Shown in pieces: positions 1-14,400 of a DNA stretch of 64,000 bases. The first letter of the stretch is position 1, and every line of letters starts with the position of its first letter. The stretch covers positions 27,710,001 to 27,774,000 of the forward strand of contig CM029118.1 of the NCBI GenBank assembly GCA_016859345.1. The letters are read 5' to 3'. Made by a program: the position numbers and the translations under genes. This DNA comes from Istiophorus platypterus (Eukaryota; Chordata; Actinopteri; Istiophoriformes; Istiophoridae). The notes beneath the pieces were generated by a model. The model saw only the letters and a program-made list of their open reading frames with translations. It had not been told where the DNA came from and searched no databases.

Positions 1-988
1 GGCGGGACCTCCTGTGGCTTTTTTCCAGTCCTCTTCTGTTCTTTTCCCTCCTGCTCACTGAGATCAGTAGCAGAAAAGACTCCTTACAACATGCAACATG
101 TGCACCTCGGCTAGGCGATGCATTTTTGATTTGGCCAATAAACAACCGGAACATTAGTATCAGCAGCTTGTTAAAAATGGTGATCGCTTTGTCAGAAATC
201 CGACTGCTGCTACTGTCTCTCAATCCCTCTGAGGCTTTGGCATTTGCCATTTAGAGTGTTGGCGGTGCTGCAGTGTGAGCTATGTGCTGTATGTTGACAG
301 TGAATTTCAATTTACAGAAGTAGTGTTTATTATAACAAACCCTTGGACTTGGGGTTCTGTTTTTTCTGATTACTCAGTGGCGACCACTTATTTTCAAAGG
401 GATTTGTAAGTGCTTTGATAAAATACCAGTAACTAGAGGTTGTCTATGTCTTCACACTGATGCCAATGGAGTAGAATCACAAGAAACAAAATGTAAATAT
501 ATAATTTCTCTTATATATTAAAATCATTTTAGAATTGTATATATTTTTATAAGTCTCTCCTAAACATACTAAATGGTGATTGGAAAAGAAATCAATACCA
601 TTTAACTGATGAAACCCAAATTTAGTTGATGCTAAAATCATACCTAAATCTGCATGACACAACTCCATAGTACAAGTCACATGTAAGTCCTTTCAGGCTG
701 ACACTAAGTTACATTAGGAAAGAGTATCTCTAAGCCTCTGTAGGCAGGTTTTATAACTTGGCATTTGGGTTGAATTCAGCAGTAAGTAATCCCTACCCTG
801 GATGAAAAGATGAATGAATCAGAACATGTCAGAATCTCAGTAATATTGACTGCAACAGTTCACTGTTATTTCCCTCCAGTTAAAATTTTGGAGCTCGAGC
901 ATCTGATCAAAACTCTAGAGAGAGAAAGTGTCACCATGAGCTGTCAGTCAGTCTGCACATTGACTAGCTAGCTACTAGCTGGGGGAGT

Positions 989-1020
989 AGAGAGAGAGAG
1001 AGAGACAGAGAGAGAGAAGA
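989..1020. repeat. (GA)n microsatellite
   Basis: A GA run with one CA interruption, preceded by a short gcta-rich segment. Confidence 0.9.
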
Positions 1021-4000
1021 ATAAAACCTCAAACTTACTCTATACCTTTGAGGTAAAAGCATCAAGCAAAGCTTTTGTGTATGTACAGTATAAATAATTT
1101 TTATTCGTGTTGCTAGGATTCACAGTGATGATCACCACAATTTTACTGTGCTTACCACTACAGCAATTATTATGCATCATTAATGCAGTAGTTGTTCTGC
1201 ATATGCTCTGCTGTCGACCTGCATCTGTTGTTAGATGCAGTTCCTACGTATGGTGAATGATAGCCACTGTGTGTGCCGTGCAGTCTGCTGTGTGTATGGC
1301 GGACGTCTATGCCATGACAAAGGTGTTGACACGGCTTTGCACTGTTCTCTCACCTATAAATGCCTTGTCATCCAGAAGCAATTTCATATCTGAGCACTTG
1401 AATAACCAGTCTGGTGTTATTAGTGTCAGGCCTCACAAAGCTCCCACTGGACAGCAAGAGGAAAATCCTGCTCCGAAACGTTATCATGGTGTTAAGAACA
1501 ACGGACTGGACAATCACATTCAAGAAGTGTAAAGACTGGTTAAAGAAAATCTGCTCACTTTTAAAGGAAGCTGTGAATTCTATCATGAAGAACCTTTTAG
1601 AACAACAAAATAGAAAATGTTTGGAGAGTTTAAAACACCAAAGACCATCAAAATCTGTTTATATGTAACCATTCCGTATTAATAATTTATGTAAGCCCAG
1701 TAATTAGTGCCATTGCAGAAAATAGGTCATATATTTATCACTAATTTGCTTTGCCAAATCAACACTTTTTTCCAGAAATTGCTGCCAGGATTCCACTTAC
1801 TGGATTTTTCTCCCCCCTGTCCATTAGTCACAGAGACGAGGTCAGGATGGGCACCGGACTTTGATTTCACCACATCTGTTGTTAGGTTTAAGCTACTGAA
1901 ACACTTGAGGTTAGAGAAAGATCAATTTATAAATCAATCGCTATTTACTCCTAGCCACCCAAAATCAGATAGCCAAGCATTTGTGTATATTCTGACTGAA
2001 ATCGGATCATTCAAACCATCTTGGGAGATTGTTTGAGATTCAATCATGCCAGATCTTGAAAAGATGTTGATGCATAAATCTCTTTAAGATGCTTACACAA
2101 CCTTTATTCCTCCAAAGTGTAGTTATGTCAGTAAGTGATCTATAGAAATTGTTCTGGTGATAATACACATGAAATACATTGAAATTACAATGCAAATGGT
2201 TGAAAGTGTATTAAATTACACCTGGGTACACAAAACTGGACTAATGTTTCCTGTGCCTGGACCAGCATGACCTTTTCAAATATTTCTCAAAGGCCATGGT
2301 TTTTACCTTACCAGAATTTTGTGGTAATGGTTACCTAAGCATAACTTTCGTTTACATAATTTAGACTGTTTTCACCAGAAAAAGGCAACATTAATCAAAC
2401 ACTGTGATTCAAACACCTAAGATGATCTGTTTTCCCCAGCAAGGAATTCTTCTGGTTTTACAAACAGGATAATGACAGTTTTTTATTAATGGCCAAATTT
2501 TTTCAGGGGTTTTGTGATTCATCACAAATAAGGGACAAGAACTCCTGGAGCATCCCATTACCTACCAGCATCAAACTTCTTCTTTTCACAATGACTATAA
2601 TCTCTTCTTAACTTTGACCAAGTAGTTCTTTGACAGTCATTTGTAACAATTTTGACAGGCAAAATCACCGGTTTTGTTTTTTTAGCTTGGAGGACTTGTT
2701 TTCTTATTTAGTCACAGAGAAATACTGGATATCATTAAACATTAGCAGTTTCGGTATAAAAGTTGAAGAAAAACACAACAATTCTTCTAAAAAGTATTCA
2801 GGTCGTGCAAATAAGTTGCCCATGATACAGATATATTCTTTTTCCTTTTCTATATGTATAGTGTTATATATGCTGTTTCTGTCCTTATGAGCAGTAGACC
2901 TGTGAAAAGGATAGGAGCCAGAAAATGTCCTGGGTCATGTCCATGTTTCAATATCCAAGGGAAAATCCAGGAATATGGTATTTACCTGTGGTCCTTGACT
3001 ATATAAGATAAGTAAAATGTAATTTTCCTGTGCAAATATGTGTGAAATTAAATACACAAAAAAGGACAGCTTTGCAGGCCCTGGATTTATCCTGACCATA
3101 TTTATTTAGTTTTTTATTACATGTTCAGTTTAAGAGAGAGAAATATCACAAATGAGTTTATGACATTTCATGTCTGGGTGGTTCCGCATTTCAGTGTGGA
3201 ATCAGCTTGGAGGGAGATATGGAGTAAGTAGTTCTCTATTGGCTGTGATATACCACTCCATCAACAGGCTGAAGGAGAGTTGTGTTCGAAACAAGCCAAA
3301 AATCCCCTTAAAGTACATTTTTATATCATTGATAAGTTGTAGATGATAAACAAGTTGGATTCACTGTGTTTAAATCGCATCAGAGCTGGTGCATGGAGTC
3401 TTCTGGGGAGCTTGCAGTCCCCTGTATGAATCAAAAGTCAGGCCACTCACATGCCAACTTCTCATGGTTTCCAGCTCATTTTGAAAATTAGTTACATTCC
3501 CAAGCCTGGATCGGCTTGTTCTGCCCTTAAATGTTGCCCACTACAATCAAACTGCCCTGAACTTTAACCAGTCCAACTATTTTCACAAGCTCAATTTTTC
3601 TATACAAGGTGGTGAGAGCAATCATCACTTGAACCTTCTGGGAGTGTTTTTCACTTTTTTAACAATGCCTTTCAGCTTTCCAAGCCAATTCAACATCTTG
3701 AGTGTAACAGGCGCCTGATTTCCAACCCTCATATGCACTGAAGTCATTCTGTGGGTGGTTTAACATGAGGAAATGTAAATCACTGGCTCCGATAAATACA
3801 AGTAGTTAAATGCTGCATAAATGGCACATGGTGCTAGGCAAGCCTTCACGAGTAAATCAAACAATTGCCTGGAGTGTTGGATAAAATCAATATACTCTGA
3901 AGAATCTTCCACATTACCAGTCTCTTAGACTTTTTTCTGCCAATGAAATGGTGTCCAAAGGTTGAGAGAGTGCTTTTAAGGGATGTCAGTCTCCATTTCC

Positions 4001-6973
4001 TAAAGCCATTCTTGTTAGGAAAAAAAAAACCTTAAAGGACATATAGGCCAAAAATAGAATCAAAAGAACAATACTGAACGAAAGACAGAGCTTTATGGAG
4101 CCAACAAGAGTTCAATAAATGCTTAATTAGCTATGTATCTCTTCTCCAACAAAACTTAATTTCAAAAATTTAAATCATACATTAAAACATCCTAGAATAA
4201 TGCAGTGCAATAAACAGTGATTACAGGCCCAATTTCCTCAGGGAGCCCTGTGTAGTTCGGTGAACATACAGTTCACTTGATTGATCAGTCGGACTATAAG
4301 GAAAAACTAATCAAACTCAGAATAATGTGGAATAAGTCCATGATGGGGCCATTATCAGCATATTTTTGTGTCCTCCCTAACATATTTGCCTTTATTGCAT
4401 ATACTTAGGAAGCTGAGCAGAGGATCTGACACAATACAGTTATTAAGCTACAATCCTCCTAATGCGGCACATGATAGTGTTGCCTATAAAAATCTATTTC
4501 AAACAAGTTTATTCTACCAAGTTACATCAGAGATGCCATGGATGGTAATACAAACCTGACTACTGGGCAGCCTAGAAGAGTTAGCTCTGATTATATGTAT
4601 ATGGTAACATTCGACCCTGGGTGGATCAGAATCCACAGCGTATAAACTACTACTATGTAGAATCAGGTGACAAATTAAAGTCAAAACCTTAACAGAGGAA
4701 CATCACAGATGCTTCAATACAGAGCAGAAAAGGTCAGTGAATCATTAATTTGTTTTGAGAATGAAATTGACATGAATCATATGCTGTGACCTTCACAGTC
4801 AGTAGAGCTAAACCTAGGCAGACAGGTATGGGAGATTTTGGACAATCATGTTAAAACAGTGCTCTGTGCTACCACCATCAAAACACCAAATAAGGGAATA
4901 TCATCTCTAAGAATGGCGTACAGTACAGTACAGCACATCTATCCCGTCGACTTTCAGAGCCTTGGAGAATCAGTGCCAAGGGGCATTGAAGCTGTCCTTA
5001 GGCTCATTTAGGCCAGACAGTGCATGAAAAATAGGATGATCAGATTATCAGACACATTGTATACAAGCCATCAGTTTTGCCAGATTATCACGGTTTTATT
5101 TTGAGGGGAAATTTAAAGAGAGCAGACATGCAGCCAATAATCTCTCATTGCACAGGAGTGCACACCTAGGGTAAGTACAGAAGGTGAAACCTGAACCAGG
5201 AAGTCTTCTGTAAACTGTTAGGGGTGTGCAAACCTGATTGGCTGTATATTTTTGTCTGCTCATGAAGGGCCAACAAAAGAAAATATCTGGAATTTAAATC
5301 ACATTAATTTTGTCTTTTGTTTTTTTGTGCATGTCAGTAGATTTGTAGGATTAGACTAAACATTACTGTTAAAGCTGTTGTTGCAATGTTTTACAATAAC
5401 TGTACACTGTGCTTTATCGTGCGCATTGGGCAGAATTTTCAAAAGACACAGTGAAGATGTCCGGGACAATCCTGTCACCACATTTAGGGTCCAAAGTGAT
5501 CAATTAGCCAAAATCTCATAAAGTGGAAGCTACCCTTTGAAGCAGACTTAAACTCATAAAGCTGTTAAATAAAATCCTCTAAATCCTCCCACAACAATAA
5601 CTAGAATGGCACTCAGTAGAGCACATACCCCCACCAAGACCAAACAATGCCTGTGTAGCCTTTATGACGGCAAAATAAAAGGATACAGGGAGTAGTTTGA
5701 TAATATAAATGATTTATTTATCATTAAACGTAGAAAGTGTATTACAGATTCAGCATTTTCTTCCAACAGTTCCAGATTATTATCTCATTCTGCACAAAAT
5801 TGTACAAACTCTCTCTCTTATTTTCTGAGAAACTAATGAAAATGTTGAAAAACGCTCCAGTTTAAGATTATAAGTAAAATTATTTTTATTTTATTTTTTT
5901 ATTTTTTTAAATCCTGCATCTGGCCTTTTCACCAGATCAACACAACAACTTTTTGTGATGCACTTTTTTTTTTTTTAAATTTTGGCACACAATTGTGACA
6001 CATCTAGTCCCAGGATTTTTAACATGGCCAAACAAAAAGTACATAACTCTACTAGGTTAGTTAATTTTAAGGGTAGTTTTCTTTCAATGTTTTTTATCCC
6101 CCCTCTAATATTTATTGTTTGTATTTTTGAGTCTGTATCAATATTAGTGGCAATATTGGATTGTTGTACTTGATTGCATTTAGTTTATCAGGGACTAGGG
6201 AGCCTCCAGTATCTTCAAATCCTAGTCATCCCCCTGCTGAAAAAGTCCCATCCATCAGGACCTATTGTTCAGACTTGAGTTCAGTCTAACTCTTTTTGCA
6301 TTGTGTAAATGGATCCATGCATACAAACATATGCAGATGTAGAGGCCGTTAATCTGAGATCTTATTGTTTGGTACACAGAGACACATGCTCATATGTGCA
6401 CACCACAAACACACACCATATGCATAAATAAAGGCACACATCAACGAAGAGCTAACACGAACACACATAGGGAGTGGAAGAACCCATCTGCTTGGAACAA
6501 ACAAAATGGATGCATGCCCTTTGGGAGTCCTACCAAATGAATGCTGTTGACAGAACAATTAGCATCTTAGAGACAGGATAACCTTTACTTAGTACATTGT
6601 CTTTATTATTCTCAACCTTTATTCTCACTCCATTTCATTGTAGCTCTTCTCTCTTCTGTGCGTGTGTTTATGAAATCGTGCTTGTGCCTGTGAGTGTGTG
6701 TGTGTGTGTGTAAGCATTTTTCCGAGGCTGTGTGTATGGGTGTATAGAAGTATGGAGCTGGGACCCTGAGGAACATGTGAAGTGTTTAATGTGGTGAAAC
6801 AGGTGCAGCGAGACAGAAAGGGCAGCCAAGCCAGAACTGGTAGGTTAGTCACATTCTGACCCTCACATCACAGAGCTGGTAGCACTGTGGGCGGAGATGT
6901 ACAAATTGCTCTTTCCTTCTCCTGTTCCCCTCCCATTCTCTCACTCTGTCTCTCTCCTACTGTCCCTCAGTCA

Positions 6974-6975
6974 CT

Positions 6976-7003
<28 letters not shown>
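6974..7003. repeat. (CA)n microsatellite
   Basis: A CA run of about 15 units between a pyrimidine-rich stretch and unique sequence. A short GT run lies nearby at 6693-6711. Confidence 0.95.
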
Positions 7004-7007
<4 letters not shown>

Positions 7008-7059
7008 CTGCTAAGCACCTTTTCCTAGAATCATTTATTCACTTACACTAATGTACAGT

Positions 7060-7400
7060 AGCGTGAGAAAGCTTGCGTCATGAGGAGGCTGCGGTCGATG
7101 GACGTGTCAACAAAACACAGGACTTTCACACGGGACTTTCACGCCGGATGTCAATTCCCATGTGAAACGGTTATTCAAAGTTGTTCGGTACAGAACTTAC
7201 ATTGTGTGTTTATTACTGTAAACATAACGACGAAGGTCCTCTAACCTCCGTCGTCATGGTTACAGTAAGTACTTGGGAAGGAACTACAGAAGTACTCATC
7301 AAGACCAAACCGTGATCTTTTCCAAAACCTAACCGAGTAGTTTTTAGGCCTAAACCATCACAGTTTCACAACCTTAACCACATCTATATCACTGTTGTTT
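7060..7400. repeat. teleost dispersed repeat with internal hairpin
   Basis: Motifs such as caaaacacaggactttcaca, gaccaaaccgtgatcttttc and caaaacctaaccgag are characteristic of a high-copy repeat of perch-like fish, as I recall. The sequence acgacgaagg ... cctccgtcgt at about 7228-7255 forms a roughly 10-bp hairpin with one mismatch. No coding frame is evident. Confidence 0.5.
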
Positions 7401-7445
7401 GCTGTTTTGCTGCCCACATACTTCTATCAGTTGTACTATAGTTGC

Positions 7446-7487
7446 GATGGTGATGGTGATGATGGTGATGGTGATGATGGTGATGGT
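7446..7487. repeat. 15-bp minisatellite (gatggtgatggtgat)
   Basis: About 2.8 perfect copies of a 15-bp unit built from gatggt and gat. The Asp/Gly-rich open frame across it is a consequence of the repeat. Confidence 0.9.
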
Positions 7488-10400
7488 CTGCTATGCCCAC
7501 CGCTGGTGTGTTCCGATGGGTTGTATTCGAGGGTAGTGGTGACTTTTGACAGCTCTAAAGTTTGTGGAGCTGACTATACATCAACATGCGTTTATAGGAT
7601 AATGTGATTAACGAAATTAGGCATGTACAAGCCAGGATTGTTCATTATTTGTCAAAATAGTCTGAACTCAAAGTCCGCTTACTAGATCTCTGTTTCACAA
7701 TGATTGAGATTTACTTTATATTTATATGAAAGAGCAACGCACACCTTTATAAAAATAATGAAAAGAGTGATTACACATTATCCTGTCTTCTTTTACCCAG
7801 AGCTTCAGTTGTAAACTAGCAATGACTTAATCTGGCCCATTGGGTGGTTTATTTTTGTTTGGAGTTATTTGGTAAGAGGATGGTAGGAAATAAACTCATG
7901 ACCTTTGTTATCATTTTAATAACTCTTCCTTTATTATTATATGCTTACATTTGCATGTTAACGGTTTGCCTTTTATAACTTGAGGGCTGAAAAAATCTCT
8001 TAGGTATTTGACTCTGACAGCCACAAACTGATTTTTGACTTCTCTTTATTAATTCTTTGTCTGCTTTGTCAGCCTAGCCCAGGATGGTGATGTGTGTTCA
8101 TTTGCATTGACTATCTCTGCTGATTTTAACCAACCAGTTCTTTCACTGTTTTGTTTTCTGTAAGTGTTGAGTTTGATTAAATAACTTTCATATTAAGTAA
8201 GTTGACATGTGGATAAGGACAAATAAATATTCTATTAGAGTGTAGGCAACCTGAATGCTGGAAGAAAAAACACTTTACTCTTTAAAGGTCAATAGAGTAT
8301 ATACAAGTGCTGCATGTACTCTACATGTATATAAATCTCATACATACTTAAAAGAAAAGAGTTGAGATGAATGACAATGAGACATAAGGTTGAGCCTTCA
8401 ATCTGGCGGCCGAATGTTCAGAGGCAGGGATGGAGAAAAATGTCTCTAGTGAGAATGGCAGGTTAGTACCTTTGCCACAGGCTTGCATTCAGTTAAAGAG
8501 ACCACTCTGTCAGAGTGTGGCCAGTAATGAGGGGCACACAGAGACACAGCTCACACTTACACTGTACAGGCTTAAGGTTAAATGATATGACAGTCTCTAA
8601 CTAAGTCTTTTTTGCCTTAAAGGTCAGCTGAATATTTTATTGCCAGGCAGGCCTGGCAGTGTATTGAAATGGTAATATAAATACCACTACAGGACAGCTC
8701 CAGTGAGGGAGGTCCCCTGAAAGGTCAGCCAGTCTCCCCACTGCTCCCTCATATCCATACAAAGAAAACAGCACACACACAGAAACAGAGACACTTACAA
8801 ATACACACATTATCTTCATGCAGATGCAACACAAAGGCAGATTCTGTCTGAGACATAAGGGAACACATAAACACATTAACTCATTTTTTTGTATCTCAGT
8901 ACACTTTTATTAGTTTCCTCCTTTTCGTTTCTATTACAATCTGTGTTAAACTTCAATGCAGTGGTTTATTTTGCAGCATCATTAGAGCGCAAGACAATTT
9001 CCTGCCCAGGGTCCAGTCATGGACATGAAATGAAAAAGAAAAGGACTCGGATTGGCTGCTGTAAAAGATGTGAGCTTAATGGCAATATCTGAGGTTGTGA
9101 CTGGTGAGACACATTTCTCTTTCATCACAGTGGGAAGGTTTCAGTGGTAAACAGAGAGAGCATATGGAATGCAAATATAGGCTAAAATTATTTTGTTGTA
9201 GGTGTTTCTGTGCTATTATATTACCTCTAATTGCTGGAGCTCCTTGATTCTACCAGTATATTCATTCTGACAGGTGAAAATGCTAACAGATTCTTTATAT
9301 ATAGGGGGAACAAGCCATTGTACAATGGTCAACTAGACACTGTAGTGGCAAGACTACATTGTATAGGGAAAGAAAAAAAAAAAAACATTTGGTTGGTGAA
9401 CTTTCTTACAATAGGCATTTTGGGCTATGTTGTGCCTGCATTGTATTTAGATGTGAAAATTCCAGGACACTGTTATTGCTCGTGCTGGCTCACTGGAATG
9501 ATTAACTAGGGCATCTGAATTTTAAAGAGTAATTTTTAATATATATTTTCACACATGCCTTTTCTGAAATGACACGTCAAAATGTCCTCTGTTTGAAAAT
9601 GTCGACTGTAGTGCACACCTGCACTGCACCAGCACACTGATCACTAAATTATCAAAATTAGTAAGCCAAAAATGATTAAACGCTATGAAGTTGCATCATC
9701 AATGCATATAAATGGGAGCAATCCATGCACCAATTACCTTTGATAATAGAAATTATCTTATTTCAAATTATTGTTATATTTCTGGTGCCTGGTGAAATTG
9801 CATTAAAAAAACATAATGATTATACCAGTATCTGAATCCCTAATTCTGACTACCAGCACACTTGTTTGTTTAATCCATTAATTAGTGAGTTTTACAGGAG
9901 CTGGTAGACAGATTTGGTTAAATTTGGTCATAGCCAGGATAGCTGTTTCAACTCTTTATGCAAAAGTAAGCTAACCAACTGCTTCATTTTTAGCAGACAG
10001 ACATGCGACTGCTATCAACCTCCTGATCTATTGCTCGGCAAGAAAGTAAATGCCAAAATTTCCCAAAATATCAAGCTGACCCTTAGAAATCTAGAGCTGT
10101 AATTTTATAATTCTTGGTGGCTATCAGGTAAACTGCATTCAATGTGACATCAGGCTAAATGAAGTAATGAAGCCATGCTCATGAAGGCATGTGTTTTCAG
10201 TCATGGCTGTATGGGCCTTTGCTCAGGTTGAAGGTGCTCAGAGATATACCAGAGGTTATATGAGGTCACAGGATCCTGTGCAGTAACAACAATAATAAAA
10301 GTGTAATTTTTTCCATGCCAACAGGTGAATCACAGCAAACAGGGGAGTCAGGAAGATGTCAATCAATCTCTAGCGTCTGTACTTCCCCACTCAGTCCTGA

Positions 10401-11138
10401 GAATTTCAATCGGACAAAATATTTATAATCATCTGTGTGGGTTTGTCGTGGGTGTGCAGAGCTTTCAATGCAGATGCCAACAGTACAAGCCTAATAACAG
10501 TTTAGATATCTGTGCTTCTAAAGTGAAGTGATTTCAAAGAAAAATCTCACACGTGTAAGAAATCAAATGTATTAATCTAAAATTTTTTATTTGCAATAGC
10601 ATATCAAATTGTTAAGAACAAAAGTGAATTATATTATAAAAGATTGGCCGGCTAGCTTCTCCAGAGGTGAGAAAAGAGCATACTGTCGCTGTGTTTTGAA
10701 ACCATGTATCTCCATGAAGTCAGCTTTTCACAAGCTAGAAAGACAGTTCTGTTTTCGGCTTTGTGACAATGCATTGCATCAGCTAATCTGATGAATTTTT
10801 AAAAGGTTTATTTAGCTTAAAACATAGCATTTTGTCAACTCAAAGAGTAAAACTATATTCTCTGGTTTATCTGAATATTTCAAAGACACCAAATTTGGAA
10901 AAAAGATTTAATTTGAAAGCACTGCCAGAATTCCTGCTGTGTTGAAGAGCTCTTCTTTTTTGGGTCAGCTCCTTCAAGTACAATTAGCTGTTTAGGAGAC
11001 AACTTGCAGGACTTTAAGGACCAGGAGAGCACTGAGGGCTGAGGGCCTAGCTTTAGATTTTTCATGCATATTTTGCACCCTTATTTCATGTATACATATT
11101 AGTCAATCATTCATGTTTTCACTCATATATTTTTTACA

Positions 11139-11159
11139 GTATTATATTATATTATATTA
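11139..11159. repeat. (TATTA)n pentanucleotide repeat
   Basis: About four perfect copies of a tatta unit in AT-rich intergenic sequence. Confidence 0.85.
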
Positions 11160-11385
11160 CAATATTTGATTGGCAAAGAAAACACTTAGAAAGCCTTATA
11201 GGTTTATATAATTATACAATCTCTGTAACTGTACTTCTGCATGCTGTGTAACTCTGAAGCTGTGTGTTGTGTGGAAAGTGGATAAGCAGTAGACAGTAAC
11301 ATGGCCGTTTTGTCAATAGATACGGAATCATTAAAGTTTTACAGCCACATCTTAATCCTCTGAAAATGGAAGCCTCTACCCGCTC

Positions 11386-11397
11386 TACACACACATG

Positions 11398-11425
<28 letters not shown>
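11386..11425. repeat. (CA)n microsatellite
   Basis: A CA run with one ATG interruption near its left end. The Cys/Val-rich open frames on the other strand are artefacts of it. Confidence 0.95.
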
Positions 11426-11428
<3 letters not shown>

Positions 11429-14400
11429 CTTTCCATTCTCCATCCCTCTCTTCATCCCTCACCTCCCTCCATTTGATTTTGTCTGGGGTCAGCAAAGCTT
11501 CCTTTGCTTTCTTCCTCATGGATGCATTCCAGGCTGTATTTCCACATATGTTAGGTGGCAGGGAAAGTTGCTGACGCTGGCGTAACAATGCGGAGCCCTG
11601 TAGAGCACATCTGTGATTTCAGTCCTCACTGAGACCATGCTGTGCAGGAGAAATTAACCTACTCTTGTCTACACTGATGTAAGGCTAGAATGAGTTCATT
11701 TTCACAAATACCACCAAGTTTTTCTTTCAGTTTCAGTGATCCTAAAAACTGAACTTGTAAAACTGCATTAAAATAGAGCTGCAAAACTCAAAAGTTTCTA
11801 GCATTGTAGATTTGCCATATTTCTCCAATTGAATCCCTGGTCTCCATTAGGGACATTTTTCACCTTCAGGAATCAACTAATTGAATGTTGTGAAATGTGA
11901 AATAAAGCTATCACTGACTGTATTATAAACTCCAAAGATGGACTCTCCTGTATGTGTTATGTCTTTGGTATATTGATATACAGCAGAATCACAGACCAAC
12001 TGAGGAGGTAAGCTTGATTACATTTACAGTTCACTGATATCAAATTCTTTTTTCTTTTTTTTTATATGAAATTTGTAGTCCTGGAAATGTACTGATAATG
12101 TTTGTTTTCATTGTCCTTTTTCATCATAAGTCTAGATGTACACACACACTATGGTAAGTACAGTAGAATGAAACTCAATCGGCAGTTTGTGTATTATTGA
12201 TTGCCCTTAGTTCCACCTCTATATATTTGGTTTAGATTATATCTAAAATATAACCTGTGGGTTGTTTAACACCTGTTTGATTGATCTAAAAGTGTCTAGT
12301 AGAGTTGCAGTATCCTCATATCCCTGAATTTGATTGATCGCTAGTAGTGCTATGGAACAAGGTTTTTTATGCGTGACCCCCTGATTTAGCACATATGTAT
12401 ATCTGCCATTATGTCTAGCAACATGCCCACAGTGAAGAAGGAGATTGCAAGGTATAGAGGCTGAAAAATATTCCCAATATAAAATATACAAAAATTATTC
12501 TTTGCAAATGTATCATGAGGAAGAAAAAAATGTTTGTCTCAAGGACACCCACTGAATATGTACATAATTCTGCCTGTTTACAGGAAAACATCACAGGGCA
12601 GAAGTGCAGCATAAAACCATTATGTTTTTGGGTACATGGGGACAGAAGAAAAAGTTGAAAAAACAACATTGGTAAAATATCACCTTTTAAGTTGTTGTGG
12701 TGAAGATGTTAGCAAACTATTGCCAATTTACACACTTTTTATACACAGAGCAACAATAGAATTAGTATGGAATTTGTTTCTGATCACAGAAGGGATGAAA
12801 ATCCAGTGTTCACTCTGCATTTAGCTCTTCTTTGGTCTTCACACTCTAGCGAAAAATACTGGATATTTAGCTGTTAGATGATCTACTATGTTCACCAGTG
12901 AACTGCTAACTGTGCAAGTCTGCTGTGTGGTGCTGCACATTGCGTTTATTGAGACATTTTTTGAGTAAAATTATGCTTATATGAGTTAATAATAAACAAA
13001 ATTGCATGTTATACACCAAATGAGTGTTTCCAAAGTAAAAACAGCACATGCCAGGATCTTTTCACTTGTACTTCCAAACAGCAGCTCTGTGGCCGCACAT
13101 ATTCAGATCAATAAGACAAATAGGGATGGTCTGAAAACAAAGAGTGGGCCGCCCAAGAACTTCATGAACCTATTTATAACTGAAGCTTTGTCCATCGGAA
13201 TAATGATCCCACAGCAAGGCTAAGACACCTCCCCAGGCCAGGATCCATATCCCTTTTAAGGATGCCACAGCTGCAGCTTAAAACATGCCAGGAACAAGAA
13301 AATAAACCCTGGCAGTGGCCTCTTTTATGCCCTGCACATTATTCAAACTTGCACTGTTGGCTTCATCAGTCTTCTGAGTGATGGAGAGGTTGTTTGTTAG
13401 TCTGAAACTCACAAAACTTGACTTTATCAGTTCGGATAAGTCTTTTAACTTTGTGGAGAAGGAACACGTGGTTGAGTAGGGACAGCGATTTGGTTATTAT
13501 GGAAATAAATTCCTAATATCTAATTCATAAAGGCTAAATAAAGTAAAAAGAAATACATTTTATAGGAATAGCTCAATGCAAATGTTCATTTATGCACACA
13601 GTAATGTGGTTTTCAGGAAAGACGAGGCACTTAAATATTAGTAAATTCGATAGATGGTCTCATCCACTGTGGTCCCTATGAGAAACCAAACACAGAAAAT
13701 TAAATTACATACTGTAGGTTTTTGTCTTTATTTCCATAATATGGAACTTTAATGGAATTACTTCACTAAGGGCAGGATTTTCATTTATCATTTGAAATTC
13801 AGATGGGTACATTTTGGGGAAACTTGCTGACAAAATTGAAACACGTAAAAGTGAAACACAAGGCGGTTTCACCCATTTAATTAGAGACAGTAGAGGAGGA
13901 CAGAAAGAGAATAATCAGAAAGACATTTACAGTGTGCTTACAGATGAATAAAAATACTGACTGTTTCTTTAATAATGTGAGGAAATTAAGACTAAATACT
14001 GTGCTTGATCTCTATTATGTGTCTATTATTTATGTTGGAGCAAACACATGCTGGCAGACAAAGCTATTGGATTTATACTACATCAAGCCAATAAATTACC
14101 ACAGTCTAACCATCAAAGCCAAGACAAAAAAAACTGACATATTGATCATGCAAAGATAGCTCAGGTTTAATGTGTCTGCCTTTTCCTCCAGCATTCTCTA
14201 TATGTTTGAATTTTATCAGATTTTCTGTTTTGTTTTTTTGTATTTTTTTTTTCCAGCAAAACTTTGCTCAGGGAATCTACAAAAATTATTAGGGTGTCAG
14301 AAAAAGGAGAGGGCTATCAATTCTATTCTATTAATAAGACTGCTCAAGGAGAGTTTTTATATTTTACTTGCCCCTGGTTTTATTTTATCTTTTTCTTGCA

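Larger units (their letters stand above)
1..7059. other. intergenic desert, distal block
   Basis: AT-rich sequence without recognisable genes. Open frames are short and none resembles a known protein. It contains the GA run at 989-1020 and a short triplicated gtaca motif near 4920, but nothing else I can name. Confidence 0.6.

Noticed and set aside
6900..7003. Pyrimidine tract followed by CA repeat, resembling a 3' splice region
   Set aside because: No open frame or exon follows on either strand; it is ordinary simple sequence.
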